From a bacterium (lineage in GTDB: Bacteria > Elusimicrobiota > Elusimicrobia > UBA1565 > UBA9628), in assembly GCA_021822495.1 (NCBI GenBank), contig JAKAQO010000002.1, forward strand, positions 159,044 through 223,043: DNA of 64,000 nt. The letters are read 5' to 3'. Each line of letters starts with the position of its first letter. Position 1 is the first letter of the stretch. The translations under genes were made by a program, and so were the position numbers. The notes under the pieces were generated by a model. That model did no database searches and had not been told where the DNA came from. It was given only the letters and a program-made list of their open reading frames with translations. This document shows, piece by piece, positions 10,421-18,350 of this stretch.

Positions 10421-10555
10421 TTTGATTTGCTTTCTTCTAATAGCGCGCGCATTGGTATAACTATAGGAAATCCGTGCGAAATTTTTATTGCGTCCGCGCG
10501 AAATCTTGGCGAAATAATTTGACTGTTTTTATCGGAATCTGGAGCGCTCAATAAA

Positions 10556-10638
10556 AGAGGACTGTGCCGTTTCCTCATAATTCTTAGGGGCGGCGCTGTC
10601 CCGACCTTAAGATTATTATTGAGGAACGGGACTGTCCC
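10556..10638. repeat. Long imperfect palindromic element (about 83 bp)
   Basis: The left arm starts GGACTGTGCCGTTTCCTCA and the right arm ends TGAGGAACGGGACTGTCC; the arms are imperfect reverse complements over ~38 nt each, with the centre GGCGGCGCTGTCCCGACC. The right arm contains the GGGACTGTCCC core (10628-10638) found at many other places in this window. Its left half resembles 59741-59855, so this is a dispersed element. From 10421 to 10555 I see nothing else convincing apart from possible promoter sequence for the giant gene. Confidence 0.7.
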
Positions 10639-10646
10639 TGATTTTT

Positions 10647-10676
10647 TTGACACCCCGCCCTCGAATCTGCATCAAT
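10647..10676 (+). promoter_or_regulatory. Putative sigma-70 promoter of the HEPN remnant / nucleotidyltransferase
   Basis: A perfect -35 box TTGACA lies at 10647-10652 and ATCAAT at 10671-10676, spaced 18 nt. The ATG of the downstream small ORF begins only 5 nt after the -10-like box, so the transcript would be leaderless or nearly so. Confidence 0.45.
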
Positions 10677-10681
10677 AGCGT

Positions 10682-10804
10682 ATGACGCTGAATTTGAATG
10701 CCTTGGAAAAAGGAATTTCTTCCCTGGAGTCCGCGCTTCGGTTTGCGGGCTCGCCGAGCTATCTTCGGCTTTCCGAGGAGGAACGAGTTGAAAAACCGCA
10801 ATGA
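10682..10804 (+). pseudogene. Truncated HI0074-type (HEPN) nucleotidyltransferase partner, 40 aa
   Basis: The ORF reads MTLNLNALEKGISSLESALR... and ends EERVEKPQ. It matches only the first ~35 residues expected of the HI0074 / NTase substrate-binding (HEPN-fold) family, whose members have the core RFEFxxELAWK and the RxxxxHxY motif; both are missing here but present in the intact paralogue at 58953-59474. Its TGA overlaps the ATG of the next gene (ATGA at 10801-10804), the coupling usual for these pairs. The simplest reading is an internal deletion that kept the start and the coupling stop. A genuine short peptide cannot be excluded. Confidence 0.55.
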
Positions 10805-11124
10805 TTGACGTTTCGGCCGAACACTTAGCCATAATCGAAAAAATACTGCTTCGGCGCGTGCCGCGCGCCAAAGTGATGGCTTTCGGTTCGCGCGTAGCGG
10901 GAAACGCCGTCGATTATTCCGATCTCGATTTGGCCATAGAAGCCGATGGGAAACTCGATCTCGCGACTTTGGGAAATCTCAAGGCGGATTTCGATGATTC
11001 CGAGATTCCCTTCAGGATGGATGTCTTGGACTTTAACGCCGTCTCTCCAGAATTTAGGGAAATTATAAAATCCCATTGCGAGACAATCCTTCTTCCCGCT
11101 GCGTGTCAAGGGGAAGCGAAATGA
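10801..11124 (+). CDS. MNT-type minimal nucleotidyltransferase (HI0073-like), 107 aa
   Basis: A small nucleotidyltransferase of the pol-beta superfamily. The hallmark GSx10DxD motif is present: FGSRVAGNAVDYSDLDLAIE at about residues 29-48, with a third acidic residue in RMDVLDF near 77. In this family MNT proteins pair with HEPN partners; in MntA/HepT-type toxin-antitoxin modules the MNT protein acts as antitoxin by adenylylating HepT. Here the partner just upstream is truncated, so this may be an orphan antitoxin. The start overlaps the upstream stop by ATGA. Confidence 0.8.
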   Translation: MIDVSAEHLAIIEKILLRRVPRAKVMAFGSRVAGNAVDYSDLDLAIEADGKLDLATLGNLKADFDDSEIPFRMDVLDFNAVSPEFREIIKSHCETILLPAACQGEAK

Positions 11125-11160
11125 ATTCTCGGGGTTCCAGGGACGCGTCCTGTAATTTCG

Positions 11161-11232
11161 CGTCATTGCGGCGTTTCATGCGGACGGAATAGTTCAGTTT
11201 GGATTCCCCGCTTAAGACCGCGGGGAATGACG
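11161..11232. repeat. MITE-like palindromic element, 72 bp
   Basis: The ends are inverted repeats (CGTCATT at 11161-11167, AATGACG at 11226-11232). Inside is a perfect 9-bp stem ATTCCCCGC (11203-11211) / GCGGGGAAT (11220-11228). The layout resembles short non-autonomous palindromic repeats that begin CGTCATTGCG and end GGGAATGACG in many bacterial genomes. No coding content. Confidence 0.55.
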
Positions 11233-11237
11233 GCTTT

Positions 11238-11266
11238 AAAAAAAAGGGGACTGTCCCCTTTTTTTA
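11238..11266. repeat. GGGGACTGTCCCC palindrome with A/T flanks (terminator-like)
   Basis: An A-run, then GGGGACTGTCCCC (11246-11258), then a T-run: a symmetrical stem that could act as a bidirectional rho-independent terminator after the nucleotidyltransferase. The same core recurs at 10628, 25695, 25743, 42852, 42881, 48665 and 62675, so it is also a dispersed repeat rather than a local terminator only. Confidence 0.65.
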
Positions 11267-11368
11267 ATGAATAAACCGGAAAAGGGCCATGGGGAGACCC
11301 AAGAAGGCGACGGTTAAGGCGCTGGCCCTGATGATCAGCTTGATCATCTGCTCAAATCTTGCGTTCAT
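11264..11368 (-). CDS. Possible small membrane peptide, 34 aa
   Basis: ATG at 11366-11368, TAA at 11264-11266. The peptide starts MNARFEQMIKLIIRASALTV and continues with a hydrophobic AFLGLPMALF segment, so it could form one membrane helix. No clear Shine-Dalgarno precedes it. The stop lies in the T-run of the palindrome. It is the only plausible ORF in the gap before the M1 peptidase gene; it may be chance. Confidence 0.3.
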   Translation of the reverse strand: MNARFEQMIKLIIRASALTVAFLGLPMALFRFIH

Positions 11369-11414
11369 GACGTTTCGGCCGAGCGCCGCGCGTTGCCAAA
11401 AAGACTAAAACTCC

Positions 11415-14400
11415 CTACTGGTTTTTCACGTGCGCGTTAAGCCAGGCCGACAAAGCTTGAGATTGGGTTTCTTTAAAATGAACCCCGATCTCAAGGGCTT
11501 CCAAAGTCTGGCTGATTTGCTTGTCCGCCCCCTCCACCTGATGTTGGGGATCGGCGAAAAAGGTTTTGATTTGATTGAGCCAATCCTGAGACCACAAGTT
11601 GGAAAGTGACCCGATAATTCTCAAAGCTCCAAGCCCGCCGGCTTTTTTCAAGAAATCGGCCCAGTGACCCTCGACAAATTTCCAAGCCGTTCCCTGAACC
11701 TCTTTGTTCGCCAAAAGACCGCTGACTGATTTCCAGGAATCTTGCCCGCGAATTTCATCGGTCAAACTCATTTGAAGAAGTTTTTGGGCCAAGGCGTCCT
11801 GTTTAAAATCCGTCATCGCCATCTGAAAATTATTTCTCTCCTCCGGCGTTTTGGCCGCGTCCATTCTTTGACGATACTCCTCAAAGAGCGCCTCGTTACC
11901 GGACTTGGCCCCAAGCCCCAAAACGACGCCGACCAAGGAAGGATCAAGCGTGTTGGGATCTTTTAAATATTGATTAAGGCGGTCTTGAATCTGAGCCGAG
12001 AGTTCCGGCGTCGGCGCGATCTCTCCCAAAGTCGAAAGAACGGCGGCGCGAGAAGATTTTATCTCATCCGAATCATTCGGGCTTCCCCATCCCAACTTTT
12101 CCCAATGCGGAAGCAGAATTTCCTGGGCCCACTTTTGCATCAACGGCCGGTCTTGAGGAGAAGTCAAATTATCATCCATCGCCAGCAAATACCCGGCGAT
12201 ATCGCGCAAGACAATGCGGCTATCATCAGTCTTAAGTTTCTCAAGAGCGTTCAAAAAAACCGATAGCGGAACGTCTCCCGCCTTGGCCTCGGCCCACAAA
12301 TCGTTAAGGAAACCCGAACGTTCAATCGGGGTTAAATCCGAAATTGAATTTTCAAGCGCGCCTTGGAACTTTGAGTCCAAAGCCGTCCGGTAAAAACCGG
12401 TTTGGTCTTGATTGGCATAAACCCACTCAACCGCGCCTTGAGCGGGAAGAGAAACCGTCATCTTTTTTTGTTTTAAATTCACGCGGTAAGAATGAACGCC
12501 GGATGAATCCTTATATTTCAAAACGACGGGAATGTTCCAGAGAGAATCTCCGCTCTCGATACTCCCATGCGCGGAGAAGCGGCGCTGGGATAAACTAAGC
12601 GCACGGTTATCCGGAGAAAGAGAAGAAACGCTCACCAGGGGATAACCGGGAATCGTAATCCAGTCATTGGCAATGGAGGCAACATCTTGGCCGGAAGCCT
12701 TTGATAGTTCATTCCACAAATCTTCTTTATTGGTGTTTTGGTATTGATACTTCGTCAGATAATTGTGAAGGCCTTTTCTGAAATTCACGTCTCCCAAATA
12801 ATTTTCCAGCATCCGCAAGAAAGCCCCGCCCTTGTTATAGGTCAAGGCGTCAAACATCGCCTGCGCCTGTTGCGGAGAAGAAACCTTTGAAAAAATCGGC
12901 CGCGTGTTTCTCAAGGAATCAACCGACAAAGCCGAACGGGTAGACTCCAAGAAGTCTTCCCAGATATTCCAATCGGGATGGAGCTCGCTGATGGTCTTGT
13001 ACGACCTAAAATCAGCGAAGGCCTCGTTTAAAAAAAGTCCGTCCCACCATTTCATCGTGACCAAATCGCCAAACCATAAATGTTCCTGTTCATGGTCAAC
13101 GGTGATGGCGACGTTTTTCTTGACCCCCAAGGATGACCGGGCATCGGTAAAAATGGCGGCGTCCCGAAAGAAAATAGAACCCCAGTTTTCCATCGCCCCC
13201 GCGTCAAAGTCCGGCACCGCGACCAAATCCAGTTTAGGAAGCGGGTAATTGACTCCGTAATATTCGTTAAGGTGAAGAAGATTGGAGACGGCTTCGTTTA
13301 AGGCAAAATCCACCTGGTTCATATCCTCGGGTCGCGCCCAAACGCGAATCAAGGTTTTTCCGGCCATCTTGCTTTTAGAATCAAGCCGAGCGACCGCCAA
13401 AGCCAAGAGATAGGTTGACATTTTGGGAGACTGGGCGAAAGAAACCGTTTGAAGGTTTCCGTTTTCCACGCGCGAAAGGTCCGGCATATTGGAGACGATG
13501 GATAAATCTTTCGGCGCCGTTACGGTCAGCTTAAATTTTGCCTTAAAAAACGGTTCATCCCAGGAGGGAAACATTCTTCGCGCATCCGCCGGCTCAAATT
13601 GGCTAAAAGCGTAATTTTCTTCTTGGCCGTCGTGTTTGGCCTTTGACAAATAGAGGCCTCTTAGGTTTTGATTGAGCTTTGCCGAATATCGAAACTCAAG
13701 AGACACAGGGCCCAAGGGAAGCGTCTTTCCGGCGTCAAGGGTCAAGATTTGTTTTTCTGGGTCAAAATGAATCTGACTTTGAGGGAGAACGGCCCCGTTT
13801 AAACGCACTTCCGAAATATCCATCGCCGCGGCGTTAAGAATAATTTTGTCGGTTTCCTTCTTAACCACGGCTTGAATGGTCGCCTCGCCCGAAAAATCCT
13901 GGGTCTCCGGATTGACACTCAGTTTCAGATCATAGGTTTGAGGCAAAATATCGGTCGGAAGCTGACCGGGATAAGATTCTTCCAAGGCGGGCTTTGAAAG
14001 CCTTAAACTCGACGCAGAGATTCCTTCTTCGTTTTTCGCAAGAATCTGACCGCGACCCGTCCCATGATCGAAGAGACGTTCTAAGCGGCCAAAAGCGCGA
14101 TCCGGGGAAACAAGATTCTGAATATTATTTTTAAGGACGCGCGCTTTTTTCTTAAAGGAAAGGACCGCTTCTGAAATTTTGGAGAGTTTGGAAGCGGGCG
14201 CCGGAACATGGTTTGAGACTTTGACCGCGTTTAAATGTTGGACGGATTCTAGCGGCGCATCTATTTTAATCTGTTGTTCAACGCCCGCCTCATCCTGATT
14301 TAAGATCAAATTTTGGTCCGGCAAGGCGCTTAAAATTCCATTTTCTCCGGCAACGGGTAAATCTTGAGACTGAATCTCAATGGGAGAGCCTTGAAGAGAA

Positions 14401-14495
14401 GATTCCATTTTAGCCGATTCCTGAAGGGCAAAAACCCGCGCTGAAATAAGAATTCCCGGCAAGACGCTGAGTAAAGAGTAAGGTTTCCTGGGCAT
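11415..14495 (-). CDS. Exported M1 family aminopeptidase, 1026 aa
   Basis: A zinc aminopeptidase of the gluzincin M1 family. Around residue 433 is the exopeptidase motif GAMENWG; around 466-470 the zinc motif HEQEH, with the third ligand Glu in WDGLFLNEAFADF. The C-terminal third resembles the ERAP1/Ape2-type helical domain (DQTGFYRTALDSKF). The first ~25 residues form a signal peptide, followed by ~150 residues of low-complexity pro-region ending in FGRLERLFDHGTG, an extension not usual in the family. A similar pro-region occurs in the CPBP-HtrA protein at 23747-26242. The start is supported by an AAAGGAGAA SD and an upstream promoter. It probably acts in the periplasm or outside, trimming peptides. 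Confidence 0.93.
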   Translation of the reverse strand: MPRKPYSLLSVLPGILISARVFALQESAKMESSLQGSPIEIQSQDLPVAGENGILSALPDQNLILNQDEAGVEQQIKIDAPLESVQHLNAVKVSNHVPAPASKLSKISEAVLSFKKKARVLKNNIQNLVSPDRAFGRLERLFDHGTGRGQILAKNEEGISASSLRLSKPALEESYPGQLPTDILPQTYDLKLSVNPETQDFSGEATIQAVVKKETDKIILNAAAMDISEVRLNGAVLPQSQIHFDPEKQILTLDAGKTLPLGPVSLEFRYSAKLNQNLRGLYLSKAKHDGQEENYAFSQFEPADARRMFPSWDEPFFKAKFKLTVTAPKDLSIVSNMPDLSRVENGNLQTVSFAQSPKMSTYLLALAVARLDSKSKMAGKTLIRVWARPEDMNQVDFALNEAVSNLLHLNEYYGVNYPLPKLDLVAVPDFDAGAMENWGSIFFRDAAIFTDARSSLGVKKNVAITVDHEQEHLWFGDLVTMKWWDGLFLNEAFADFRSYKTISELHPDWNIWEDFLESTRSALSVDSLRNTRPIFSKVSSPQQAQAMFDALTYNKGGAFLRMLENYLGDVNFRKGLHNYLTKYQYQNTNKEDLWNELSKASGQDVASIANDWITIPGYPLVSVSSLSPDNRALSLSQRRFSAHGSIESGDSLWNIPVVLKYKDSSGVHSYRVNLKQKKMTVSLPAQGAVEWVYANQDQTGFYRTALDSKFQGALENSISDLTPIERSGFLNDLWAEAKAGDVPLSVFLNALEKLKTDDSRIVLRDIAGYLLAMDDNLTSPQDRPLMQKWAQEILLPHWEKLGWGSPNDSDEIKSSRAAVLSTLGEIAPTPELSAQIQDRLNQYLKDPNTLDPSLVGVVLGLGAKSGNEALFEEYRQRMDAAKTPEERNNFQMAMTDFKQDALAQKLLQMSLTDEIRGQDSWKSVSGLLANKEVQGTAWKFVEGHWADFLKKAGGLGALRIIGSLSNLWSQDWLNQIKTFFADPQHQVEGADKQISQTLEALEIGVHFKETQSQALSAWLNAHVKNQ

Positions 14496-14521
14496 AACGA
14501 TTCTCCTTTGGATATTGTTTT

Positions 14522-14569
14522 ATTGTACAAGGAGACTTAAAAGTTTGCCTGGGCCCAAAGGCCTAGAAA
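14522..14569 (-). promoter_or_regulatory. Promoter with AGGCCTTTGGGCCC upstream box (M1 peptidase)
   Basis: On the minus strand: AGGCCTTTGGGCCC ending at 14551, exactly 23 nt, then TACAAT (14527-14522), then ~26 nt containing the SD before the ATG. The same box, spacing and -10 precede the gene at 23747-26242. The box overlaps the last codons and stop of cinA. Confidence 0.6.
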
Positions 14570-15873
14570 CGCCTTGAAAAAAGGCCTAGTGTAGTGTCCG
14601 CTAATTCATGGAGAGCGAAATGAAATGCCCAGGAGACGGCGCGTTTTCTGACCGCTTCACGGTCTCCCGACAAGCGCAGTTCGCGCGCAAAGGGCTTTGA
14701 GCCAAAACCCGAAAGCCCCACATAGACCAACCCGACGGGTTTTTTTGCGCTTCCTCTGCCGGGGCCGGCAATGCCGGTAATTGACACTCCAAGAGAGGCC
14801 TTCATTTTATGGCGCGCGCCTTCGGCCATTTCAATGGCGCACTCAGGCGAGACCGCCCCGAAGCGAGAAAGAGTTTCCGGACGGACGCCCAAAAATTCTT
14901 TTTTAATCTCGTTGGAGTAGGAAATGACCCCGCCAAGAAAATAATCGGAACTTCCGGGAACGCTGGTTAGTCTTGAGGCTAAACCTCCGGCCGTGCAAGA
15001 CTCGGCGACAACTAAAGTTTTTTTCCTTTTCAAGAGTTCTTGTCCCAACGCGTTTTCAAGGGTCGCATCTCCCTCCCCAAAAACAAACGCGCCTACTTTT
15101 CGCAAAATCTCGGCCTTGATCTTAAGCATGAGCTTCTTAGCTTCTCCGGCAGTTTTGCCTCTGACAGAGACGTGGAAATCAACCTGGGCCGAAAGCCCCA
15201 AGATCGTAAATTGCGCCTGGTTTTTAAACGCCCGCATGACCGAGGATAATTTTTCATCCGCCACCGATTCAAAAATTCCGGACAAGTGAAAGACCCTTTG
15301 TTCGACAAATAAACCGCGCCCATACAGAGAACGCAAACGAGGCAATACGATATTTTCAAACATCGGAGACATCTCGGCGAAAGGCCCGGGCAAAAGAAAG
15401 AGCGCTTGGGGCCAATCATTCTTGCGGGGAATTTTCAGCATTTGACCGGGAGCCGATCCATTAGGGTTTTCAATGACCCGAGCGCCTTGAAGAACGTAAG
15501 CCTGCTTCTTATTCTCCTCTGGAATAGGAAGCCGGAAGCGAGAGAAGCGCGCTTTAATTTTCTCAAAAATCTCCGGATGATAGATGAGCGGCCTGTTTAA
15601 AGCCTCGGAAGCGGCTTCGCGGCTGAGATCATCAAAGGTCGGTCCCAAGCCTCCACAAACAATTAGCGCGGCGGAATGGAGCGACCAATCCCGAATCGCG
15701 GAAGAAATTGCTTTTTGGTCATCCGGAACGGTGGCCGCCCGAACGACGGAAAAACCCGCGTTTTTTAGCCGCAAGCACAAATAATTTTGATGCGTGTTCG
15801 GACGCCCTTCCAAAAGCTCGGTTCCGGTAAAAATAATTTCAATTCGAGGCGTTCGTTGAGGAGAAGCGTTCAC
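14563..15873 (-). CDS. cinA: CinA family protein (MoaB-like domain + nicotinamide-nucleotide amidase domain), 436 aa
   Basis: The N-terminal ~170 residues are the MoaB/COG1058-type domain (IEIIFTGTELLEGRPNTHQN, IVCGGLGPTFDD). The C-terminal ~160 residues are the CinA/PncC amidohydrolase domain (VVAESCTAGGLASRLTSVPG, then GVISYSNEIKKEFLGV, SITGIAGPGRGSAKKPVG). PncC deamidates NMN in pyridine-nucleotide recycling; the N-terminal domain is described as an ADP-ribose pyrophosphatase in some members. Full length for a two-domain CinA. It starts with GTG at 15871-15873, overlapping the TGA of the DUF3467 gene (GTGA). It is last in the envelope operon that begins at 18298. Confidence 0.92.
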   Translation of the reverse strand: MNASPQRTPRIEIIFTGTELLEGRPNTHQNYLCLRLKNAGFSVVRAATVPDDQKAISSAIRDWSLHSAALIVCGGLGPTFDDLSREAASEALNRPLIYHPEIFEKIKARFSRFRLPIPEENKKQAYVLQGARVIENPNGSAPGQMLKIPRKNDWPQALFLLPGPFAEMSPMFENIVLPRLRSLYGRGLFVEQRVFHLSGIFESVADEKLSSVMRAFKNQAQFTILGLSAQVDFHVSVRGKTAGEAKKLMLKIKAEILRKVGAFVFGEGDATLENALGQELLKRKKTLVVAESCTAGGLASRLTSVPGSSDYFLGGVISYSNEIKKEFLGVRPETLSRFGAVSPECAIEMAEGARHKMKASLGVSITGIAGPGRGSAKKPVGLVYVGLSGFGSKPFARELRLSGDREAVRKRAVSWAFHFALHELADTTLGLFSRRF

Positions 15874-16178
15874 TGGTAGAACGTGGAAGATTTGGAGGAA
15901 GCGGGGTTTTCACCGGCTTTAATCGGGCCAAAACGCCCTTCGTATTTTTCAATACTGTCTTTCAGCGCCCATAAAAATCTTTTGGCATGAATGGGAGATG
16001 AAATAATCCTCGACAAAACCTTGGTCTTGGGCGTTTGGGGCTGCAAGAGTAAAAAGTCAAAAAAGAATTCCGTTTCGCTGTGAGCCACCAGGGAGAGATT
16101 GGCATAAGCGCCCCGGGCCGTGGCCTCGTCTATCTCAATCTGGATTTGTTGCGGCTGGATTTTATCTCCTTTTTCCAT
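15870..16178 (-). CDS. DUF3467 domain protein, 102 aa
   Basis: A short cytoplasmic protein matching the DUF3467 pattern: IQIEIDEATARGAYANLSLVAHS near the N-terminus, a central FFFDFLLLQP segment, then SSPIHAKRFLWALKDSIEKYE. Function unknown; the family often sits beside envelope or gas-vesicle-like genes. The ATG at 16176-16178 lies 11 nt after the SurA/PpiD-like stop, and the stop overlaps the cinA GTG. Confidence 0.85.
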   Translation of the reverse strand: MEKGDKIQPQQIQIEIDEATARGAYANLSLVAHSETEFFFDFLLLQPQTPKTKVLSRIISSPIHAKRFLWALKDSIEKYEGRFGPIKAGENPASSKSSTFYQ

Positions 16179-16189
16179 AAAGTTCCGAG

Positions 16190-16894
16190 TTAAACCCCGG
16201 ATTCTCTTTGTTTGAGATAGCTCCGAATGGGAATCTGGGTGACTAATTGACGTAAATAATAATTCAAAATATCCAAGGCTTGGGCTTGTCTCAGTTGATC
16301 CGCGAATTTAGCTCTATCCTTGGCATAGCCTTTAAGAGAACCCTTATGCTCCCGGGCATAAGCTTCTTGAACTTCCCCGGGAACTAATTTAACGGACTGA
16401 TAAATCATCTGCTTAAACAAGGAAGAAAGAAGCTGCCTTTTGCGCATTTTCTCATAGGCTTTCGGCGAATCATGATAAACGCTTCTCACTGCATAAAAAT
16501 AAAGTTGCTGATTGAAAACTCCGTCATGCTGAAAAGCGGGAGTGCTCTCGATATCGTCGGCTAACTGTTGACTTGTAATGCGAAGCCCCATTTTCTTGGC
16601 TTGTCTCGCCAAAAGATATTCGACGATCATGTCGCGAAGCATTTCCTGCTTAACCTGGCCCAAGACCTGGTCGCTCACGTCAGTTCCGCGATTTCTTAAG
16701 GCATCGGCGTACTGATTGACCCGAGCGATAAAAATGGAATAGGGAATTTTAGCCGAACCCACCGAAGCGACGGCATCGGAAGAGTCGCTCGAGGTCAAAA
16801 GATATCCCCCCAGGCCGACGAAGGTCCCGATCAAAAAAATCGCGACCGTCCCGATAAACAAGGGTTTCTGATAGCGGCTAAACCAAGAGATCAT
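16190..16894 (-). CDS. SurA/PpiD N-terminal-like membrane-anchored chaperone, no PPIase domain, 234 aa
   Basis: The N-terminus has one membrane anchor (PLFIGTVAIFLIGTFVGLGG, residues ~10-32), then a SurA_N-type helical domain (VGSAKIPYSIFIARVNQYAD ... VLGQVKQEMLRDMIVEYLLA). This is the layout of PpiD/SurA folding factors, but the parvulin PPIase domain is absent and the protein stops after ~234 residues. It likely acts as a periplasm-facing chaperone. It sits between bactofilin and DUF3467 genes in one operon. Confidence 0.75.
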   Translation of the reverse strand: MISWFSRYQKPLFIGTVAIFLIGTFVGLGGYLLTSSDSSDAVASVGSAKIPYSIFIARVNQYADALRNRGTDVSDQVLGQVKQEMLRDMIVEYLLARQAKKMGLRITSQQLADDIESTPAFQHDGVFNQQLYFYAVRSVYHDSPKAYEKMRKRQLLSSLFKQMIYQSVKLVPGEVQEAYAREHKGSLKGYAKDRAKFADQLRQAQALDILNYYLRQLVTQIPIRSYLKQRESGV

Positions 16895-16905
16895 TTTTGC
16901 TCCTA

Positions 16906-17319
16906 TTATTCTTTACTGGCCGCTACGGGAGGAACCGGCGGCGCATTTTTATGAACCTTTCTTTGATGTTCCTGCCCCATGACGACGCAACCTTCTAAAA
17001 TAGCGCCTTCCTCGACTTTTAACTTCTGCGTTCGAACATTTCCAATGAGCCGGGCCTGGGAGAAAAGCTCTATCGAGTGAGCCGCCGACACGTCTCCCTC
17101 AATGGTTCCGGCCAAAACCAAGCTCTCGGCGGCGACGTTTCCCTTAATGCGCCCCTTGGGCCCAACTTCAACCCGGATTGCGTCGGTCACGTCTCCCTCG
17201 ACTACTCCTTCGATTCTCAGCGAACATTTCGCGGACAAGACTCCGTGAAAATAAGCCTCTTCGCTGATTAAAGTCATCGCCCCCGAAGCCGAGTCCAAGC
17301 TTATTGTTTTACCGAACAT
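16906..17319 (-). CDS. Bactofilin, 137 aa
   Basis: A polymer-forming cytoskeletal protein of the bactofilin (DUF583) family: repeated short beta-turns such as SLRIEGVVEGDVTDAIRV, GRIKGNVAAESLVLAGTIEG, LIGNVRTQKLKVEEGA. Bactofilins scaffold cell-wall enzymes at the membrane. I chose ATG at 17317-17319 because GGAGGG lies 8 nt upstream; a GTG at 17328 is possible. The gene overlaps the end of the M23 gene by 11 nt. Bactofilin next to an M23 endopeptidase is a known arrangement linked to cell shape (for example CcmA and Csd proteins). Confidence 0.92.
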   Translation of the reverse strand: MFGKTISLDSASGAMTLISEEAYFHGVLSAKCSLRIEGVVEGDVTDAIRVEVGPKGRIKGNVAAESLVLAGTIEGDVSAAHSIELFSQARLIGNVRTQKLKVEEGAILEGCVVMGQEHQRKVHKNAPPVPPVAASKE

Positions 17320-18298
17320 CGCTGTCACCCTCCTGCTCTTCTTTTAAGCCGGCATGAATTTTAAGAAATCTCTGCGGGTTTACGGGACGGTCATGAATGC
17401 GAACTTCGTAATGAAGATGCGCGCCGGTTGAACGCCCGGTGGTTCCCATGTAAGCGATTAATTGACCGCGGCGCACGTGTTGCCCCACCTTGACTAAAAT
17501 CTTCGAGGTATGCCCATAGACGGTGCTGACCCCATAACCGTGATCGATGAGAATCATCTGGCCGTATCCATGAAACCAGCCCGCGGCACGAACGGTGCCG
17601 TCAGCGGTCGCATAAATGAGAGTATCCGGACGGTTGGCGATGTCAATGCCGGGATGAAACTCCGCCTGATTCTCCGTGTCATCTCGCCGCATGGGGTTAA
17701 AGCGGTAGCCAAAAAGCGACGTAATGCGCCCTTCCGTCGGCCAGATATCGGGAGTCGCCCGGTAAAGACTGCGCTGATTGCTCATATACCAGCCGATTTC
17801 CTGAAAGCTGGCCAGGCGTTTATAGGACTGTTCCCGGATTTTAGATATCCGGTGGCGCCACTGGGGCAAATTAATCGCCTCGGGGCCTTCGAGCATAATT
17901 TGACGAAGACGCGCGCTGTCTTCGGCCGTAGGGCCCCCGACCCCCGAATAATCGTCGCGAGAGGCACGCGGAGCCAAATTAAGCAAAGTCCGCATCTCAT
18001 GATCGGTGGTCTCGACCATATTTAGAGCCACTTCAGATTTATCCATCTCTCTTGAAATAATGGCGAGTTTGGTGCGCAAAAGCTCGTTGTCGCCCTTGGT
18101 AATCCAATAATCCACGTGTCGGCCGACGATAAAGCAAGCCCATAGCGTAAATCCGCTCCACAGAAAAATGGCGGATAAAAAAAACGCCGTCGTGCATTGC
18201 CAGCGGAACGTGCGGTTTCCGCCGGAAGGAACGGCCAAAAAAGTCACCGGCCGATTAAAAAATCGGCTTAGTTTTTGCCTGAGAGAGAACATAAGCAT
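17309..18298 (-). CDS. M23 (LytM) peptidase with membrane anchor, 329 aa
   Basis: One N-terminal transmembrane segment (TTAFFLSAIFLWSGFTLWAC, ~36-56), a coiled region (~65-110), then a C-terminal M23 domain. Zinc and catalytic residues are visible: HPGIDIA (HxxxD), GHTSKI, and HLHYEV. Such enzymes cut peptidoglycan cross-bridges. ATG at 18296-18298, with an alternative ATG 6 nt downstream. The 52-nt gap to the divergent potA-like gene must hold both promoters; TATAAC at minus-strand 18308-18303 may be the -10. Confidence 0.92.
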   Translation of the reverse strand: MLMFSLRQKLSRFFNRPVTFLAVPSGGNRTFRWQCTTAFFLSAIFLWSGFTLWACFIVGRHVDYWITKGDNELLRTKLAIISREMDKSEVALNMVETTDHEMRTLLNLAPRASRDDYSGVGGPTAEDSARLRQIMLEGPEAINLPQWRHRISKIREQSYKRLASFQEIGWYMSNQRSLYRATPDIWPTEGRITSLFGYRFNPMRRDDTENQAEFHPGIDIANRPDTLIYATADGTVRAAGWFHGYGQMILIDHGYGVSTVYGHTSKILVKVGQHVRRGQLIAYMGTTGRSTGAHLHYEVRIHDRPVNPQRFLKIHAGLKEEQEGDSDVR

Positions 18299-18350
18299 CT
18301 ATGTTATAACAGAACAAAAAGGGACTGTCAATAATCATTTTTCTAATGCT

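Noticed and set aside
10417-10653. 78-codon minus-strand frame containing KKSGTVPFLNNN and MRKRHSP
   Set aside because: It is the translation of the palindromic element itself; no domain, and it overlaps a better plus-strand promoter. Kept as a repeat only.
11246-11258. GGGGACTGTCCCC as a LexA- or other repressor operator
   Set aside because: Copies sit mostly after gene ends and inside coding regions rather than in promoters, which fits a repeat/terminator better than an operator.
18168-18350. Extended N-terminus of the potA-like gene
   Set aside because: It would overlap the divergent M23 gene by 131 nt and lacks similarity to PotA; ATG 18351 gives a normal start.
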